From: a bacterium
GTDB taxonomy: Bacteria > Atribacterota > JS1 > SB-45 > 34-128
NCBI GenBank assembly: GCA_018894595.1
Contig: JAHIPN010000198.1
Span: forward strand, 1-7,744
Direction of reading: 5' to 3'
Length of the DNA stretch: 7,744 bases
In this document: positions 5,358-7,744 of the stretch, in pieces
Layout: the number at the start of each line of letters is the position of its first letter
Position numbering within the stretch: position 1 is the first letter of the stretch
Made by a program: the position numbers and the translations under genes
The notes under the pieces: generated by a model
What the model was told of the DNA's origin: nothing
What the model saw: only the letters and a program-made list of their open reading frames with translations
Database searches by the model: none

Positions 5358-6158
5358 TTGGATATAGTTGAACAGTATTATGATAAATATTCAGAAGATG
5401 AATGGGAACGACTTAATCGTCATAAAATTGAATTTGAGATTACAAAAAGGTATATGCGAAATTATATCACTAAAAAAGCAAAGATTTTAGATGTTGGAGG
5501 GGGACCTGGTAGATATACATTATTTTTAGCAGAACAAAGTCATAAGGTAACTTTATTTGATATATCATCAAAAAATATTAAAATTGCAAAAGAAAGAATT
5601 ACGGAAAAGGATGTTAAAATAGAAAAATTTATACACGGTAATGTTTTGGATATAACCGAACATATATCAGAGCAATATGATGTTGTTTTATGTATGGGTC
5701 CTTTATATCATTTAACGGAGGAAAAGGATAGAATTAAAGCTATTCAAGGATGTCTTGAGGTACTTAAAGATAGCGGCTTATTATTTGTTACATTTATTTC
5801 TGCCTATGCTCCAATGATAGACATTATAAAAAAATATCCTGAAAAAATTATAGATAATAAGGAAAATCTATTAAATTATCTCAAAGATGGAAGAAATATT
5901 GTATCTGAAGATAATCCTGGATTTACAACAGCATATTTTATAAATCCAAATAAAATAGAAGAATTTATGAATCAATTTAATTTAGAAAAATTAGTACTAT
6001 CTGGAGTAGAAGGAATTCCCTCACAAAGCGAAGAAAAAATAAATTCTTTGTCTGAAGAGGCATTTCAGAAATGGCTTGATATTATTTATCAAACTTCAAC
6101 GGAACCTGTGACTTGGGCAAGTTGTGAACATTTATTGTATATTGGTAAAAAAACTTAA
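5358..6158 (+). CDS. Class I SAM-dependent methyltransferase
   Basis: A 266-residue protein from a TTG start. Seen: an N-terminal lid YYDKYSEDEWERLNRHKIEFE (7-27); motif I KILDVGGGPGRYTLFLAE (42-59); acidic Asp68 in VTLFDIS; the GNVLDI region around residue 95; and VVLCMGPLYHL (about 109-119), the post-I segment common in small-molecule and tRNA-modification methyltransferases. DSGLLFVTFIS forms strand 5, NPNKIEEFMNQFNLEKL the late helix, and CEHLLYIGKK the final strand with the HLL signature. All SAM-binding elements are intact. Its C-terminal layout matches the broken methyltransferase at 1-457, so both probably belong to one family. Very AT-rich, unlike the SDR before it. The substrate cannot be assigned. 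The 105-base spacer before it holds an inverted repeat but no attC-like boxes, so it may share its unit with the SDR. Confidence 0.9.
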   Translation: MDIVEQYYDKYSEDEWERLNRHKIEFEITKRYMRNYITKKAKILDVGGGPGRYTLFLAEQSHKVTLFDISSKNIKIAKERITEKDVKIEKFIHGNVLDITEHISEQYDVVLCMGPLYHLTEEKDRIKAIQGCLEVLKDSGLLFVTFISAYAPMIDIIKKYPEKIIDNKENLLNYLKDGRNIVSEDNPGFTTAYFINPNKIEEFMNQFNLEKLVLSGVEGIPSQSEEKINSLSEEAFQKWLDIIYQTSTEPVTWASCEHLLYIGKKT

Positions 6159-6235
6159 GGTAATATTGGTCACACTATCTGCAGTAAGGAAACTTATGAT
6201 TGATATTGGAAACAGTGCGTCAACCCTGCAGGACG

Positions 6236-6265
6236 ACAACGTTGCAAATACTTAAAACGTTATCT
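6236..6265 (+). repeat. Possible right half of an attC-like repeat
   Basis: GTTGCAAATAC (6241-6251), then ACGTTATCT (6257-6265), lines up with the right half of repeat C (CCGCAAATAC, then ATATTAGAC) at the same spacing. GTTATCT (6259-6265) has one mismatch to GTTRRRY. No paired left half is evident in 6159-6235, so this is a remnant or a chance likeness. The rest of the 139-base spacer shows nothing recognisable. Confidence 0.3.
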
Positions 6266-6283
6266 TAAATAAATTTTATTTCT

Positions 6284-6288
6284 AGGTG
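6284..6288 (+). promoter_or_regulatory. Ribosome-binding site AGGTG deciding the ATG start at 6298
   Basis: AGGTG lies 9 bases before ATG 6298. The in-frame GTG at 6286 is part of this sequence and has no Shine-Dalgarno of its own. MKKLVLHSDQ is a natural first strand for the S51 family. Confidence 0.6.
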
Positions 6289-6297
6289 CAATCGATT

Positions 6298-6948
6298 ATG
6301 AAAAAATTAGTATTACACAGCGACCAAGTTCATGACCACAAAGAAGTTGTTTTAGCTTTTATAGAACTGTTAGGTAAAAAAAGTCCGAGATTAGCTTATA
6401 TCCCCTCCCAATCAGACCTACAAAGAAGATATTTTAATGAAAAAGTGGAGTGGTATAAGCAGTTCGGAATTACTGATATGCTTTATTTTGATGTTGATAA
6501 AGAATATGACGAGAGAAAAATTGATGAGCTGCTTGCTTGTGATGCCATCTTTCTTTCAGGAGGCAACACCTATTACTTTCTCAATTCTCTTAAAAAACGT
6601 AAGTTTCTACCAAAATTAAGAGAGTATGTTCGGACAGGTGGTATTTTAATTGGAGTTAGTGCTGGGAGTATTATGATGTCTAAAACAATTAACATAACTA
6701 CTCTCCATAATGAAAACACCATTGGTTTGAAAGATTATAAAGCTTTAGGTTTAGTTGATTTTGAATTTTTTCCTCATCTTGACCATAACATGAAACAATA
6801 TTTAGAAGATTTAAAGAAATATTCTATTAAAAGCAATTCAATAATTTATGCCTGTAAGGATGGTGATGGAATAATTGTAAATGACGATGAAATCAAATTT
6901 TTTGGTGAGGTGCTGAAAATAAAAAACGGTGAAGTATCAAGGGTATAA
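6298..6948 (+). CDS. S51 family peptidase, dipeptidase E-like (PepE)
   Basis: A 216-residue protein, close to the usual S51 length (about 220-230). The family is a serine hydrolase with a class-I-glutamine-amidotransferase-like fold; E. coli PepE cleaves dipeptides with N-terminal aspartate. Seen from ATG 6298: RLAYIPSQSD (31-40); DAIFLSGGNTYYFLNSL (82-98), the SGGNT oxyanion-loop signature; GVSAGSIMM (119-127) with nucleophile Ser121 in GxSAG; and FFPHLDHNM (157-165) with catalytic His expected at 160 (E. coli PepE: Ser120, His157). The closing segment IIYACKDGDGIIVNDDEIKFFG is standard for the family. No signal peptide, so cytoplasmic. Specificity for Asp-X dipeptides is not assured: many Bacillota members have other or unknown substrates, including cyanophycin-type and immunity functions. 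It stands alone between a weak repeat half and the structured gap downstream. Confidence 0.88.
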   Translation: MKKLVLHSDQVHDHKEVVLAFIELLGKKSPRLAYIPSQSDLQRRYFNEKVEWYKQFGITDMLYFDVDKEYDERKIDELLACDAIFLSGGNTYYFLNSLKKRKFLPKLREYVRTGGILIGVSAGSIMMSKTINITTLHNENTIGLKDYKALGLVDFEFFPHLDHNMKQYLEDLKKYSIKSNSIIYACKDGDGIIVNDDEIKFFGEVLKIKNGEVSRV

Positions 6949-6951
6949 ATG

Positions 6952-7262
6952 CTGCGAGCCTGAAAGTGTCAAAAGAACCCCTTGACAATATGGCTATTGT
7001 TAAAGACAAAGTGGGACTTGGATAATGGTGTGCCGATGGTAGATATCAAGGGATGCGAGACGGCGGCTAACGACGGATGATAAGGAAGCCAAAGATTTTC
7101 CAAATTGCCTTTGGTAACTTCTTGTCTCTGGACGAAATTAGTAAATCATACCAATATCTGTAGTAAATTATAGTTGTAAAATCTTTTTAATGAAGAATGT
7201 CAAGAGAACTGTTCCTATTCAAATTTGTCGGAAATACCCAAAAGGTTATCTGAAATTGAAGG
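6952..7262 (+). other. Gene-free structured region; possible 5' remnant of a group II intron or unrecognised structured RNA
   Basis: No coding frame of substance is seen between the peptidase stop (6948) and ATG 7286, but the stretch is full of stems. TTGACAATA-TGGC-TATTGTTAA (6982-7003) is a 9-bp hairpin with one G-T wobble. TGTCAA (6967-6972) can instead pair with TTGACA (6982-6987). The 7079-7126 stem is listed separately. The beginning GCTGCGAGCC (about 6954-6963) resembles the group II intron 5' consensus GUGYG with an extra base. Blocks such as GGGATGCGAGACGGCGGCTAAC (split by short variants) and TAATGAAGAATGTCAAGAGAACT recall domain I of such introns in general style. No domain V and no reverse transcriptase are present, so an intron would be a 5' fragment. 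This is recognition by feel, without alignment. Confidence 0.35.
7079..7126 (+). repeat. Extended stem-loop with CCAAATTGCC loop
   Basis: CCAAAG (7089-7094) pairs with CTTTGG (7109-7114), GAAG (7085-7088) with CTTC (7118-7121), and GATAA (7079-7083) with TTGTC (7122-7126) through one wobble. The right strand has a 3-nt bulge and the left a 1-nt bulge. CCAAATTGCC (7100-7109) runs from the loop into the right strand and is identical to the core of repeat C. GACGAAAT follows at 7131-7138, as after the right box of site D. It may be a degenerate attC-like site or a domain I stem of the putative intron. Confidence 0.5.
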
Positions 7263-7285
7263 TAAAACAATAGAGAGGTAAAAAT

Positions 7286-7744
7286 ATGGATGAGTTATTT
7301 GAATCGGTTAAGAAAAGAGCGAAAGAGTTGGGAGTTAAAAAAATAGTAGTAGCATCATCCACAGGTGATAGTGCAAAGGGAGCTGTTAAAGAGTTGGGAA
7401 CTAAAGACTATGAGATAATAGTTGTGACCGATCGTGATGAGGTAGTTTGGGATGTTGGATCTATGTCCGAAAAAATGCAAAGGGAATATGAAATTAAAAC
7501 GGGAGCAAAGGAGTATCCCAGTGGCATAGACCATGATTCACCAGTACGTAAAGAGCTTAAGGATATGGGTGTCAACTGGATCATTCAAGCTACTGAGGTT
7601 TTCAGGGGAATCAATGTCCCTGGTGGTTTCAATGTAGCCCAGGTGATTGCCCAAACACTTTATCTGTTTGGGTCCGGAACAAAAGTTGCCATAGAGATTA
7701 CGCTGATTGCCTGTGATGCTGGGGCAATAAGGGCCGGTGAAGAT
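7286..7744 (+). CDS. Pyruvate kinase C-terminal-domain-like protein, 3'-truncated by the window
   Basis: An open frame of 153 codons from ATG 7286 to the window end with no stop. GAGAGG (7273-7278) lies 7 bases before the start. Seen: a first helix MDELFESVKKRAKELGV (1-17), strand KIVVASSTGDSAKGAVKEL (19-37), where ASSTGDSA resembles the phosphate-loop-like turn of the pyruvate kinase C-terminal (alpha/beta) domain, and strand YEIIVVTDRDE (42-52). A conserved-looking middle block covers FRGINVPGGFNVAQVIAQTL (106-125). The end, VAIEITLIACDAGAIRAGED (134-153), matches the EI..MA.DAG pattern of the family. Stand-alone proteins of this kind, without the catalytic barrel, occur in clostridia and archaea and have no settled function. 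Codon use is more balanced than in the cassette-like genes, so this may mark the edge of the accessory block and the return to core chromosome. Confidence 0.7.
   Translation, partial: MDELFESVKKRAKELGVKKIVVASSTGDSAKGAVKELGTKDYEIIVVTDRDEVVWDVGSMSEKMQREYEIKTGAKEYPSGIDHDSPVRKELKDMGVNWIIQATEVFRGINVPGGFNVAQVIAQTLYLFGSGTKVAIEITLIACDAGAIRAGED

Noticed and set aside
6437..6619. 60-codon plus-strand frame within the S51 peptidase gene
   Set aside because: Out-of-frame shadow with no ribosome-binding site.
6982..7015. Perfect -35 hexamer TTGACA as a promoter for the last gene
   Set aside because: No acceptable -10 hexamer occurs 16-18 bases downstream, and TTGACA is one strand of the 9-bp hairpin at 6982-7003.

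Overview
The window is AT-rich DNA that reads almost entirely on the + strand. Shine-Dalgarno sequences are strong (AAAGGAGG, AAGGAG, AGGAG) and TTG/GTG starts are common. This suggests a low-GC Gram-positive bacterium (Bacillota). The ANT(6)-type adenylyltransferase fits, but the genus cannot be read from the sequence. No rRNA, tRNA, CRISPR array, integrase, transposase or replication gene is visible.

Layout. (1) 1-457: the C-terminal part of a class I SAM-dependent methyltransferase, apparently frameshifted about 30 bases into the window. (2) 570-1607: an S66 / LD-carboxypeptidase (MccF-like) enzyme starting at TTG. (3) 1739-2485 and 2487-3254: a methyltransferase and a short-chain dehydrogenase/reductase (SDR) one base apart. 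(4) 3428-4279: an ANT(6)/AadK-like aminoglycoside 6-adenylyltransferase starting at GTG. (5) 4452-5252: a second SDR of the same subfamily. (6) 5358-6158: a third methyltransferase, starting at TTG. (7) 6298-6948: an S51 (PepE-like) peptidase. (8) 6952-7285: gene-free, strongly structured DNA that may be the 5' remnant of a group II intron. (9) 7286-end: the start of a protein resembling the C-terminal domain of pyruvate kinase.

The most interesting signal lies between the genes. The gaps after genes 1, 2, 4 and 5 (about 452-533, 1627-1710, 3265-3411 and 4294-4385) hold imperfect inverted repeats of about 80-150 bp in one orientation. They are locally richer in GC than the genes, and their outer ends resemble the R''/R' boxes of integron attC sites. 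The best (4294-4385) has ATCTAAC at one end and GTTAGAC at the other, inner arms GGTTTA/TAAACC, and a central AAATTGC/GCAATTT hairpin. A weaker right half lies at 6236-6265. The cargo genes share orientation, are mutually unrelated or only distantly related, and belong to families linked to drug modification, immunity or detoxification. This looks like an array of gene cassettes without a visible integrase, in a host group where integrons are not normally expected.

The cargo is not one pathway. It reads as a collection of small-molecule-modifying enzymes (peptide or nucleotide-peptide hydrolase, aminoglycoside nucleotidyltransferase, methyltransferases, reductases, dipeptidase). Each gene has its own ribosome-binding site and no convincing promoter, so expression from outside or by read-through is likely. 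The cassette interpretation is inferred from sequence architecture; no database search was possible.
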